Made by a program: the position numbers and the translations under genes | The notes under the pieces: generated by a model | What the model was told of the DNA's origin: nothing | The model's input: the letters and a program-made list of their open reading frames with translations, nothing else | Databases searched by the model: none | NCBI GenBank assembly: GCA_037179385.1 | Contig: CM074194.1 | Span: 4,171,001-4,235,000, forward strand | Length of the DNA stretch: 64,000 bases | Direction: 5' to 3' | Source: Holothuria scabra | Taxonomy: Eukaryota > Echinodermata > Holothuroidea > Aspidochirotida > Holothuriidae | In this document: positions 1-11,569 of the stretch, one piece after another | Layout: every line of letters starts with the position of its first letter | Numbering within the stretch: the first letter of the stretch is position 1

Positions 1-884
1 TTTTTCTTTTGTTTCTTCTTTGCTTCTTTCTGCCTGGTAATCCGATAAAGCTTTTAACATTGTTTTACGAAAGGGTAGAGATTAGGCAAGGAACTTTGTG
101 TCGCTATACCATCTTGAAAGCTTAGCTTTATATTATGACATCCGCCAGTCTATGTACACTTCAAACAATCAATCATAATCGAGCCGATGCATTATTTACA
201 TATCTTTGAGATGCTATTGAGTGATTAAACAACGATGAGACCTAATCGCGTGAAACAAATCCAGCTATAGTTTCAATTTTTCTACTATCATCGACGACTA
301 TGTAGGGTAGGGGTGAAACATCCCACCACCGGTCTTGACGGTCATGACATTTTTTGATAGGATATTGCTAAGAAATTATATCATAACCCTGCGGTTCCGC
401 CTGTGCACGAATTTTTTATACATTAACGATGATTTTTTACTTCATTTTCAAAGTATTGTAATGCATGTGGTCATTGCATGGTGTCATTTAAACTTCCAGG
501 AACATGAAACACCTAAACCTGGCAGTCCTAGACACACATAGTGAAGTCAAGAAAGTACCGTTTCCTGAAATATATTGTCATTTGCAAAAAGTCTTTATGG
601 CAGGACGTTTCTCGCAGACCAGTGATCGCGATCCATGTCAGTGGTTTCTCAGTAAATCTTACGAATGTTAACTCTTCCAGTCTTTTAAAGTTGACAATTT
701 TTGCCAATCATATGACGAAAATTTTTACCGTTCAGGATTGATATAAGTACCTCATATAACTTGACAGCCCCCATTAAAAAGGAAAAAAAACTCGCTACGT
801 TACTTGGTTAGAGATCATGGACTCTGTCCATGACAATATATAGCTTTCAAGTTACCTATGTTTATGGTAATGTTTTCTTCTAAG
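1..884. other. Non-coding, no feature recognised
   Basis: AT-rich sequence with only short chance open frames. I see no conserved protein, RNA gene or clear repeat. The last 8 bases (877-884, CTTCTAAG) are the left target-site duplication of the hAT element that follows. Confidence 0.5.
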
Positions 885-2822
885 CAGTGGCGGATCCAGG
901 AATTTTCGGTGGGGGGGGGGGGGGGGGTCTGCATGTGGTTGGGTATCAAATGTACACTGAGCGATGGGCCACCATAGGTATGTCTGTTGTTTAGTCTCTG
1001 ATGCCTATAAGAATTCAGGAAATGGGAAATGGGGGTAGCAGGCAAGCATCCAAATTTTACCTTATTTTTTAATGTGATTACCACTGTACTAAGGGCGTAA
1101 TTTGCAGCACGAAGAGAACGGTGAAATTTTCGTCCATTTCAAATATTTGAAAATATGGAGCTTGTGTTGCAGAAAAGTTTGGATGCTCCAGGTTTCCTGC
1201 AAGGGAAATTTGAACAGTTGGGGGATTACTGAATTTGCATTTTCTATAGGCAAATCTGAGGTTGGGCGGCGACCAAAGATCGTTGATGCGTAATGTGATC
1301 CAACGCCTTAATAATGAGGCTCTCCGACGAAATGTTTTGAGCGTATATTGGAGAAAGTATGGAATTTTATGAAATAAAATTCATGAAAATAGCACTGTAT
1401 ATAGGTACCAATGTCACTTGGTGATCTGGTGTCACAAGTGTAGCAAATTTCCGATTTTGTCACATCCAGAGCTCGGAAAATTTACCAAATCGAAGGTATG
1501 AGCGAGCACTTCTGCTAAGGAATTGCAATTTGCGGCGCGCGAAGCGCGCGGAAAATTTTGCATTCTTGAATCAAATAATAACGAATATGGAGCTTTTATT
1601 TAAAAAAAAAATGATTGGGAATTTCGTAATTTCATGAGTTGTCAAAACTACACAGTAGACTGGTCTCACAATTGGCAAATTCCGAATTCTTCATTTTCAG
1701 AGCCCCATGCCCCGCCTGGGTGTCTAAGTGAAGGGGGGCCGAGATGCAACATGGTGCTAAATGTTTCAATAAATTAAGCTACTATGAAACTCCCAAGCTA
1801 TACCGTCAATGTGAATTCTATTACCGTCACGCGGTTTTAGGCTATGTCATGTGTAATCTGTACGCAGTGACATGTAGTATGTACCCTCCTTGACCTTTAA
1901 CAGGAACGTCATCTTGTTATTTTCGAGCAACCCTCCCTTCCTCTTGTCCTAGATTCCCAGGGCCCTTCCTGTTTCCCGCCACATGTTACCGGTGAACGTG
2001 ACAAACTACCATACCTTAGTTCCACGTGTATGCTGTATCCCATATTATCAAGTGTGACCAATTTCCCCTCTACAGCCTACTCATTAATCATTTAGATCAG
2101 CACATTCCTTAATATTTATGTAATCTGGTGCGTCACAACTTTTAACCAATCAGGGGACTGCATGTATGTGTTACGATCTCCCGAGACATGAAACCTCCGA
2201 GCTTGCAAGTTTTGGTCACACACACACACTGGTGCAGCAGACCTCAGACGACGAGCACCTGAGTCAATCTGTATATAGTTAAATTGTAGTAATCCTTTTT
2301 TTTTTGCCGGCAGTTAATCGAACGGAATAAAACCGCCAATCATCTTGAACCAGAACAAAATCTTCTTCTCATCTGTTTATTCATATCTCAACTCGCATCT
2401 CCTACAAACTCTGCGACATCCCCGTACAAGCCTTCGTATCAACGATTGGCCCATTATCCGTAGTAGTCGTAGCCCCTCGTATTGACATAGACACACATGC
2501 GATGTCACAAACAGCGTTACCAAGGGCCGTTGGGGGAAAATGCTAGATTTAGAATTCGTCATTGCGCAATGTGTAAACAAAACGGGAATTTAGCAAATGA
2601 TACGGAAGATAGATACATTATAATTTACATTTTTCATTTTTTTTTTTTTTGAAGAATATGACACAAAAATACTGTTATTAAATAATGTAACAACTACCAC
2701 TGTATTTTCAAAAAGTAATTGGGCCTAGGTTACAATTAGCCTGGCTATCTATACGATTTTTTACCATCCCGGTGGGGGGTATGCATACCCCCCCATCCCC
2801 CCCCCCTCTGGATCCGCCACTG
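885..2822. mobile_element. Non-autonomous hAT-type DNA transposon
   Basis: The element begins CAGTGGCGGATCCAGG at 885 and ends with its inverted form, finishing CCGCCACTG at 2822. It is flanked by a perfect 8-bp direct duplication, CTTCTAAG (877-884 and 2823-2830). CAGTGGCG termini with an 8-bp duplication are characteristic of hAT transposons. Just inside each end are homopolymer runs (G at about 910-927, C near 2789-2807), so the two ends are complementary for longer than the strict terminal repeat. No transposase frame is visible in the 1.94 kb, so the copy is non-autonomous. An LTR-like sequence sits inside at about 1872-2360. The family call is inferred from termini and duplication; the boundaries are directly visible. 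Confidence 0.88.
1872..2360 (+). mobile_element. LTR-like sequence inside the hAT element
   Basis: This stretch is clearly homologous, in opposite orientation, to 6711-7233. Both share the order: an ATGTAGTATG start, a TGACCTTTA segment, CTAGATTCCCAGGGCCCTTC (about 1949-1968), a GTTTCCCG segment, and an ACCAATCAGGGGACTGCATG segment (about 2145-2164). An AATAAA lies near 2326, downstream of the conserved part, as expected of an LTR with a polyadenylation signal. The 5' edge is reasonably clear and the 3' edge is not. A solo LTR is my best reading; another dispersed repeat carrying a promoter-like and poly(A) region is possible. Confidence 0.5.
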
Positions 2823-2830
2823 CTTCTAAG

Positions 2831-5800
2831 TTATCTTGCTTATTTGGTTGGCGCTTCAGCTGGTGCTCACCTGAAAACAACGAGCATTTGCTTGCAACAA
2901 AACTGGGGTTTGTTTATTACCTGTAGTTTGTGCACATCGTGACTCCATGACAGGGTTGTCAATTACTTTTAATGTATGGTAAAAGGGAGGTCCGCTGCCT
3001 GGAAGATTACTTAAGAGGAAAGTCCGGCCTAGGGGAAGCTTCTGCCAAAATGTCAAAACGATTGAAAAAATCGCACATTCCCTGCCACATCACTGCATCC
3101 CCAGAACTGAATCGGTTTAAGATGTTTCATGTCATTGAAGACCTGTGTTTCACCTTGTAAACAAATAAATAAGAAAATATAGACCAACAAAATATGAAAA
3201 TTCTGAAGCTTACTGGCATGTTCTACTGACAGCCTTAAATAATAATAAATCTAGTAGTGTAGTGTATGTGCAACGACACCCTGTAAAACATGCCTTATTA
3301 GTAGCTTTTTTCTCCATATGCATGCACTCACTGCATGCATGGAAGTTGAACGGATGCTCCATCCGCCTTAACCAGTCAATTTGTTCCTAAATGGGGGAAT
3401 GCCACGCTGGATCCGTGACATTAGGCAGCACTGGCACGTCAAAAACCTACGCAGTATAGTGTACTACTAACATACCAAAACCCCAGGTCAGTTTAAACGC
3501 CCTTACCTGAGCTCATGATTGATCTTAAGTACACCTTAAGGGGTTTCATGCGACTGAAACAGATTCAGGGGCAAAAAAGCGGAAAAACAATAACGCTGCT
3601 TAAATGAAACCTAAGTTTACTCAATTATTGTGTGGAAAAAAAAGAAATGGGGGTTTCCGGGAAACAGGACCCTCGACTCGGCCATTTACGGATGTGACTA
3701 TAGGAATGCGTTATGGATCATAGAAGGAATCTTGAGTGGTGGGGTGTCTGACAATTTTATCACCGTTGAAATGTGATTTTACGGGCACAGAAAACAACAT
3801 TCGAAAAGTTCGGATTTCAAAGTAACAGACCTTTTTCTCTTTTAGGTTGTATACTCCCCCATGCCCCTCCCACATCACTCCGTCCAAAACAAAACACGAT
3901 CTTATCTGTTTCCCTCTCCATCTGTTTGCACGCGTTTACTTTATGTTTGTTATTACAATAAACAGAAGTATTATTTTATTCCTTTCGAGAGTTTTATCAA
4001 GATAAAATACTATAACTGCAAAAAGAAAAGAAATTTATGTCATCCTTTGTCTGTTATCTTATGTTTACCAATTGCCAAAATATTATGTTAAGATAATTTA
4101 CAAAACCATTCACGTTTTGAAGATAAGACCAAGCGGTCGGATTTGAAATACAATGAAATAAAAACAATAAAACAATGAAACTTTTAAAATGGTAAGATGC
4201 AACCACGGTTAAAAATTTTCAGACAAACATTACACACTTAATAAATCCTTTTTTCTTTTATTCTGTGTGATAATAATATTTTAACTTTTTAGTTTTCTGG
4301 TGTAAGTGTCTATTGTTAGAGAGTTTAGAAAAAATCTTCAATATTTAAATTGTGTCACGGTCACACGCTTAGGTTCCCCTTTAACACAAAAATAATTCAA
4401 GCTAGCCATCCCGAATGGTTTACTTAAACACAGTGTTCGTGTTAGTCCTCAAATCTGCAGATACTTGCAGATTATCACTACTTCCAAAGTTGCAGCAAGT
4501 TGGTTTACCGAATTTTCTGCCGTTTTTCAAAATTTTTCGTTATATACTTATACTTTGTAAGAGATCGCATGATCCAACAAAGTAGCCCATGAGAATGACT
4601 CTAAAATAGTTTTACCTTCCTTTTCAGCCAGTAGCTTAGCTGTAATCGAGATAATGCTTTAAATTAGGTAGTATGACTCTCCTTGCAACCTTTTCAGAAA
4701 CAAAAAAAAAAAAATGATAATATGATGCAGTTTCAACCTGCCACGTTTTGGAAAATTATTTTGATAAGATAATTAATAGCTTACCACCACTCGTGCTTAT
4801 TACGAGTGGAGGTTTTTTTCTTTAGAAAGCAATGAATTAGAGCCTCTCAAACATTCTGTGTAAAGAAGGAGAAAGAACAAAAGTTGTTGGTGAAAAATCA
4901 AACAGTCAACATTTTGCAACTAAATGCTTATGTTTGCTTCCAAGATGTCAACATTTAACATTTTGCAAAAGTTCATGGAACAAGCGAAGCAACGAGACAC
5001 CCAAGAGGACCCTACGGTATTTTTTAGCTGTGAATGGGTGCCATTCTAGGGAGACGGGGCACCCAGGGCCTTTGCAAGCCTGGGCTAATTTTATATCCAA
5101 GGAGAGCTTTGCATGGTCTGATTTTATTTTCAAACTTTGGGGTTCCCATTACAACTTAAAAAGTTGCTTACTCATTCTTTGGTAGGTAATACCCTCCCAT
5201 ATCACACAAGAAATTTTACAGCTAATGAAAGAAATTTAACCAGTGTCGGGCATAAAACAACAGTCATCCCGTCCCTAGTCAGCTCTTCCTCAGCTAGCTA
5301 AACGTTCTAGTTTAAGGGCAGACCGGGGGCTTATTTTGACGGCAGGGAAAGAGCACTCTATATAGGCTAACCAAAGTTTAACTTAGTCTCCAACCCCCTC
5401 CCCTCGAAAAAATTTTAAGTTTATTTACCTCCATCGTCCATACCTAATTGGCCCCTCGCATCTGATCGATTTTTTTACTTTATTTACGATCGTTTCTTTA
5501 GTCGGAAAGTCAAAGATTTCCTCATCTCTTACCAACCGTTCTTGAATAAAAAGTCAACGATCTGAATACAGTTATTGTGTATCATAGCTCTATACGTTGA
5601 TCAACGCATTAAATGAATTTTTAGAGCGACACAGCTTGTCTACCTAGGGGCTGACCTAGTTCATACTAAATCTGCTTCTCTTGATCAATCAAGATGGCGG
5701 AAACATCGAAATGCTGTGGAAGCTAGTTGCATAAATACAACAGATAATAAAATAAACACAATCCGTTAAAAATATATTTACACGGTTACCTTTCCCTTAG

Positions 5801-6138
5801 TTGTTTAAACTACATATTTACAAAGTATTGATCTGGATAGTTCATAATTGAACTAGACTAAGACTGGTTAACCAAGATAGGTACGGGTCCATACATTTGA
5901 GAAGGGGGGGGGGGCAGGCTGAACATCCGAAACACTGTCTAAGCGGAGCTCCATCATCAGTTTTGAATAATCGACCGGGACCAAAAAACAACCGAAAATG
6001 GCATTCATGCCCATTCATGACGGTTAAAGCCGAAAGTCCGGCAACGAAGTCCAAACTTTCACACAAAATCATAGCAGAAGGCCATCTTGGTTCGCTTTTC
6101 CCACAATACGGTAGCGCCAATCTACCGTGCAGAATGCC
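2831..6138. other. Non-coding, no gene recognised
   Basis: About 3.3 kb of AT-rich sequence. The open frames are short and unlike any family I know. Small local structures include an 8-bp-stem hairpin around CCACTCGT (about 4793-4815) and a G-run at about 5905-5914. Nothing supports an exon or an RNA gene. Confidence 0.45.
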
Positions 6139-6404
6139 CTAACAGTAACAACTCCCTAATTTTAAACTACCCTCAGATGCAATCTGGTGCAACATTAAGC
6201 GTCATTTGTAGTGGACTGTTTTTCTTTTTTTGTTCCATTAGAGTATTTTTCAAAAGTTTTAAAAAGATTTAGATGGAATTTAAGACACAGTGTTATACAG
6301 TGACATCTAAATTAACAGGTGAACTTCAAATATGGTTTCAAATATGTTAAACGGTCAAGTTTGGTTTCAAACACTGAATGAATAAATGCTGTAAAGTCAC
6401 TTCC
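6139..6404 (+). repeat. Outer long inverted repeat, left arm
   Basis: This arm begins CTAACAGTAACAACTCCC and matches the reverse complement of 18577-18845 over about 265 bp with scattered differences and small indels. Shared landmarks are a GACACAGTGTTATA-like block, an AACTTCAAATATGGTTTCAA-like block and a final ATGCTGTAAAGTCAC. Similarity stops at both edges. No convincing target duplication is visible outside the arms. It may be the terminal repeat of one large element or one of two copies of a small dispersed repeat. Confidence 0.75.
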
Positions 6405-6596
6405 TTTAATTGCCTTTTGTGCCGGATTGGGAATAGCTTGGCCATATTCTATGGCCCCCAACCAGTGGTGTAGACACGGGGGTATTTTTGGAGGTTGAAA
6501 CCCCCAGCCCGCGGAGCAGAAGAAGTTTTTTGGTTCAGCTCATCCCTACAAAAAGCCTAAAGGGGGCTGCAGTCACACAGGCGCTACGCGGGCTAT

Positions 6597-7378
6597 CCCC
6601 CATGACCACTCCTTTAAATGCAAAAACACCAGGGGTCGATTTCACTAACGTTTAGTCACAATCGCTAACGTCGAAAACCATCGCTAAATCTGAAACTGAT
6701 GGCAATTTAGTGTTGGATATTGCGTGGTACGGGATCGAGATCCAGGCGAAAAAAAAGATAGGAGAGTTCAGTTAATTTTAAAACATTTATTTGATGATTT
6801 CAGTTCCACAAAAAGATGATTAAGTTGAATTAATTATTCTGCCAGCCTAGTACGATTCCTAAGATATGTGTATCCCTCTGCGTCTACGGCACGAGTGTCC
6901 AGCTCGCAGGCTCGGTCTTGTGAATCATGCGAGCTCTGAACACATGCAGTCCCCCTGATTGGTCAAAAGTTATGACGCACCCATATGAATAATTGTTATG
7001 ATATAAATGACCAATGAGGAGGCTGCAAAGGGGGAAATTGGCCACACCTCGAAAATATGGGTAACAGCGTGCACGTGGAGCTACGGCAATGTGATATGTC
7101 ACGTCCACTGGTAACACGTGACGGGAAACAGGAAGGGCCCTGGGAATCTAGAACAAAGGGAAGGGAGCGTTGCTCGTAAACAACAAGATGGCGTCTGGTA
7201 AAGGTCATGAAGAGTGCACCATACTACATGATATTAGCGACCGATTTTTTAAATCGATTTCACTTAACTTTAGCGATCAAGTCAATTTTTCATCGTTAAG
7301 TGGTGTCGTTTGCGATGAGTTTTAGCGATGATTGTTTAGTAGTCGTAAAGGTTGAAACCTATCGCTAATTTTCCTCAT
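6597..7378 (+). repeat. Inner long inverted repeat, left arm (interrupted)
   Basis: The reverse complement of 13877-14125 aligns with 6597-6710 and then 7234-7378. The 523 bp in between (6711-7233) is a later insertion. The uninterrupted repeat is about 250-260 bp. Shared pieces include GCAAAAACACCAGGGGTCGA at the outer part and GCTAATTTTCCTCAT at the inner edge. The arm carries several TCGCTAA/TTAGCGA motifs in both orientations. The reading frame of the retroelement pol starts inside its inner edge, so the repeat abuts the coding sequence directly. Confidence 0.85.
6711..7233 (-). mobile_element. LTR-like insertion (solo LTR) in the left arm
   Basis: Comparison with the uninterrupted right arm (13877-14125) shows that these 523 bases were inserted, with a short duplication TTAG on both sides (6707-6710 and 7234-7237). 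Read on the minus strand the sequence starts near TGTAGTATGG, ends ATCCAACA, and carries AATAAA near the 3' part. It is homologous to 1872-2360. TG...CA ends, a 4-bp duplication, about 0.5 kb and no coding capacity fit a solo LTR. The few bases between the duplication and the TG start leave the exact 5' border uncertain. Confidence 0.65.
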
Positions 7379-9259
7379 TTGAGTTCAAATGATCCCTTAG
7401 CTTCACTGACAGAGTCTGAAATCATTAGGCAACAGGTCTCTTTACATGAGAGTGTTTTAGATCCAAATGAACGGGACGAATTTTACCAAATGTTGGATAA
7501 AAATAAGGAAGTCTTCTCCTTATATGGTGAACTCTCCAGTTGCCCGAACTTTGAGGCAGATATAACGTTAACCAATGACGAGCCTTTTTTCATCAGGCCA
7601 TACAAATTATTTCCCGATGATAAACTGATTGTCTCAAGAGAACTAGATAAATTGGTAGATCTTGGGATCTTGGCAGTTGGGAACCAGTCTTATACGCCTC
7701 CAGTTTTCTTAATTCCAAAAAAGGGCACCAATGACAAACGTGTGGTAATTGACTCCCGTTTTTTGAATAGCAGGATTCAGAGAATTAACCACCCCTTCCC
7801 ACTCTTGAACGAGACGTTACGCACAATTGGTAACTCTGATGCCACAATTTTGAGTGTTTTAGATTTGAAATCTGCCTTCTTCTGTATTCCTTTGAGCAAA
7901 AATGCTCAGAAGTACACAGGCATTGCATCTTACAGTGGAGGCCGACGTTATTTCTATAAGCGTCTGCCACAGGGACTGAATCTTAGCCCGAGTATCTTTA
8001 GCGCTAAGATGACTGAAGTACTTTTACAGGTAACAAATTCCGATCAGTTTTGTATTTCTATGCATGACGACATTATTGTTTACAGCAAAGACAAGTCGTC
8101 TCATTCCAAACACTTGTTAGCAATTTTTAAAGCTTTGATAGCTAATGGTTTGAAGATTTCACCACGCAAGTGTAGTTTATTTCATTCATCCGTTACCTAA
8201 ATGGGACATATCATAACTGTTCATGATGACAGAAAGGCTACATTTCAGCCACTAACTAGATGTAATGCGATTCGCAACACGCCAGTCCCACACAATGCAA
8301 AGGCAGCACGCAGATTTGTAGGTGCAGTAAACTATGTATCAAGCTTTTTTCCTCGAATACAGGAACATTTAAGACCTATTCACAAATTAAGGAGGCAGAA
8401 ACGTCACTTTCAGTGGACAGAGGAACATCAGAAAGCATTTGACACAATTCGTAATTTAATGTGTAGTCCACCAGTTCTTCATATGCCTAAAAGAGAAGGT
8501 CGTTTAACTCTTAACAGTGACACATCAAGGATTGCCACTGGTTCGTACCTAACTCAGACTGTTGATGGGAAAGAATATCTTTTAGGTTACTACTCTAAGG
8601 TTTTACCAGAAGCTTGTACTCGATATAGTGTAACAGAGTTAGAATTATTTGGTTTGCTCATTAATATTAATGGGTTTGTTCACCTCCTCAGAAATGTCGA
8701 ATTTGACGCATATGTGAATCATGCTGCACTTGTTGAAATTCTCACATCAAAACGTGAGCCCCCTACCTCACGACTCAGAAATTTGTTGTTTAAGTTGTCA
8801 CAATTTTCATTCAAGGTTGGCTATAAGAAGGGTTCTGAACTTACATTACCAGATTACCTCTCTAGAGCGCCTCAGAATGGCGACTCTGAAATCGATTGGA
8901 TACTTCCTCTTGCATTTCCTGCGATCTCAGAATTCCTGGAAAATGACTCTGAGGATAACGCTCTTCCAGTTTTGACTAGAGCTAGAGCTAAAGCTTTAGG
9001 TGTTCGGGTACCAGATTTGTTCCCTGGGAGGAAAACTTCTCCACCCCCTGCAGCCAAGAGTGGGAATGTGCATACTCCTGCACAGAGCAGTGATACGTCA
9101 CAGCAGCAAAACACTCCAACCCCACCTCCCCCACCTGCTTTTCGTGGTAATTCAGCCCCCCAACAGGTGACCCCCTCTCTGTGCAGCAACCGCTTCTCCC
9201 GGCGCCGCCTCTCTTACATCATCATCCTATACCCGTACCATCACAAGGTCCAAAGGTGA
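7373..9259 (+). pseudogene. Ty3/gypsy-type pol, N-terminal part: reverse transcriptase and RNase H
   Basis: This is a decayed retrotransposon polyprotein. The fingers region (RPYKLFPDD) is followed by motif A (LDLKSAF, near 7859), the LPQGLNLSPS block (near 7962) and the active-site motif, which reads MHDDIIVYS (8060-8086) instead of the usual YxDD. An in-frame TAA at 8198-8200 interrupts the end of the RT; the same frame stays open to 9259. After it come the connection domain and an RNase H (about 8500-8870) with NSDTS, TELELFG and LPDYLSRAP motifs. At the third acidic position, where TDH is common, this copy has VNH. A proline-rich tail follows near 9110-9150. Gag and protease are absent: upstream is only the inverted repeat. 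The transposon insertion at 9292 separates this part from the integrase. The copy is inactive because of the stop, insertion and frameshifts. Confidence 0.9.
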
Positions 9260-9291
9260 GCACACCAAAAGCCCAGCCAGAGCCACGTCTG

Positions 9292-10621
9292 CACTGTTAA
9301 AAATTTCTCTGTAAATTTACATAATTTTTATGGCAAATTTTTTTCCAACCAAATAATGTTTTTTTACAGCCAGACTGTAATCATGAAAAAACATTAAGTG
9401 TTTGTTTTTTCTTTCCAGTTTTTGCATGTAAATTAGTTTACAAATGTCTACTGTAAAATCGAATTACAGAATTGTTCTGTTTTTTTTTTTACCTTAATTT
9501 TATGTGAATTTACAGCCTACTGTTTTCATTCTCGGCATTTTAATTTTTTGTATAATATCGCTTTTTTTCCTTTCATATGTTATTACGTAACATACACTTC
9601 ACCATTACGTAGATCAGGTATTTGCTTATCAACGTAATGTGTCGTTACGAAATTGTTTTCAATCAAAACACAATGAAGATGCTTTGTTGTCATATTGTTG
9701 TCAAGTAGACTGCTATCTCTAGGAACTTTGTAATTGGAAAGTCACATTTTTTGTACAATATAATAATTGTTTTTAAAATAAATATGACAAAGAATGCAAA
9801 TACATTGGTTGCAAACATTTCCAGACAAGGTAAACAATAAGTTTATCACTTCCTGATTAAAAAACGCCAAAAAGATATTATTCAAAGCAACAGCAATCCT
9901 TTTGTTAGGAAAATGCCTACAAAATAAGCTCCACCCATTTATGCAAAATGAGATATACGTCATAAAGTGGTAAATTTATAGACTCTTTCAAGTAAATTTG
10001 TGAAACGTTTTTAATTCGATCAAGTGCATGAACGCCTGTGGCGATGAGTTGACATCAGTATACCAAAATTTAGGGCCTTACAATTTCTTTTTACTTAAAA
10101 ATGTGTGACAAAACACTAGTTGTATGATATTTATAACTAAGAACGTAATAACTAAGTATGCTTTTAAAATAAATGTAAGTTAATTTTCAAATAGGGCCAT
10201 AAATTTGCCAAAAATGTTTTCTTTTTTAACTGAAACTTCGCAGAACGATGCATGTTATATATTGAAAATTTTCTGGCTATTTCTTATTTGTTTGTTTGTT
10301 TGGGCTTATTTTTGTTTCTTTTTCAGCTTAAAAACATGAATGTTTGTTAAATGACAGTATATTTATGTGAAATCAGAAAAATACAAAATACTGTTAAAAT
10401 TTCTGTAAATTTACAGAAAAAGTTTTACAAAGAAGTAAAATTTGGTTAAAAAAGCAGACAGAAATGGTTTTTCAAATAAACAGAAAATACATGTTAAACA
10501 ACCTTTTTTTATTGTAGCAATACAAAGTGTCTGTAAAGATACAGAAAATCTCTATTAAAAGTAAAATACAAAAAGTTTAAGTTAAAAAAAGTCTGTAAAT
10601 TTACAGAAATTTTTAACAGTG
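9292..10621. mobile_element. CACTA-like (EnSpm-type) non-autonomous DNA transposon splitting pol
   Basis: The element starts CACTGTTAAAAATTTCTCTG and ends with the inverted form, finishing AACAGTG at 10621, giving about 30 bp of terminal inverted repeat with a 2-nt indel. TG precedes and follows the element, a possible 2-bp duplication. The palindrome TGTAAATTTACA recurs near both ends (about 9311, 10402, 10593), resembling the subterminal repeats of CACTA elements. No transposase frame is present in 1.33 kb. CACTG termini favour the CACTA/EnSpm superfamily, but the short duplication makes this assignment tentative. It lies between the RNase H and integrase parts of the pol pseudogene. Confidence 0.7.
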
Positions 10622-11569
10622 TGGTAGATTTGCCATAAGAACGCCACAGGGCACTCCCTGATGACTTGCTTTCGCCGAGTAAACCCCTCCTTGCCGATGT
10701 GAAGAATTTTCGGACTTCACACATACCGTATCAAAGAGATATACAACGTGTCATGCACAACATTCAAAGTAAAATCATTCGGAATTACGATTTACCATTT
10801 GATGCAAAGCAATTGCAAATGCAACAGGCAACGTGTCCCTTCTTTAAGCCAATCTACGATTTTTTGGCGTATGATATTTTGCCACAAGATGTTAAGTCTG
10901 CTCGTACTATTCGTACCCGAGCTGAACAATATATTATGTGTGATGGTCTTTTGTTTAGGTTGACTTTGCATGCTAAGCACAAGTCTATATGGTACTGCAA
11001 TTAGCTATTCCTGACACAATGATAGAAAAAATTCTTTCGAAATATCATGATGATCTTCTCAGTTGTCATCAAGGTGTTATGAGAACGTATCTCACCATAA
11101 GACAACACTTCTTTATGAGAAACATGTTTCAAGTTGACAGCAGTTATGTTAAAGCTTGCCTTAAATGTCAACAATTTAAACCTAAGCAGGATAAAATCAG
11201 ACAATTTCATGCAAGAGTACCAGATTCATATTGTCCTTTTGATAAGATTAGTTTGGATTTCAAAACCATGCCTACATCCAATGCAGGGTATAAACATTTA
11301 ATGGTTGCATGTGACGTTTTACCAGATTTGTTATTTGTGTTCCTTTAAAAACACTTGATGCTCCAACCATTTGTGAGGCGATCTTACAAAAAATTGTTAC
11401 TCTTTTTGGTCCTCCTTCTACGCTTATAACGGATGCGGCCAGGTCTCTCACCGGGAAATTAGTGGAATTATTGTGTTCTGCACTAAATATAGACAGAAAA
11501 GTCATCAGTGTCTGTAATCATGGTAGCCTCCAAGTTGAAAGGCATATACAGACACTTTCCAATTTTTAA
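10622..11569 (+). pseudogene. Ty3/gypsy-type pol, integrase zinc-binding and catalytic core (frameshifted)
   Basis: This continues the same polyprotein after the inserted transposon. One frame (10666-11004) holds a linker, and another (10989-11348) holds the HHCC zinc-binding module: histidines in the SCHQGV and RQHFF segments and the paired cysteines in ACLKCQQF. The first core aspartate is in ISLDFKTMP (about 11247-11273). After a frameshift near 11335-11345 the core continues with ITDAARSLTGK, holding the second aspartate, and LQVERHIQTL, holding the glutamate. That frame stops at 11567-11569. The D,D,E residues can therefore all be identified, spread over different frames. At least three frame changes make it a pseudogene. 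Confidence 0.85.

Noticed and set aside
6464..6600. Possible further hAT end (CAGTGGTGTAGACACGGGGG)
   Set aside because: No inverted partner and no duplication found; kept only as a weak similarity.
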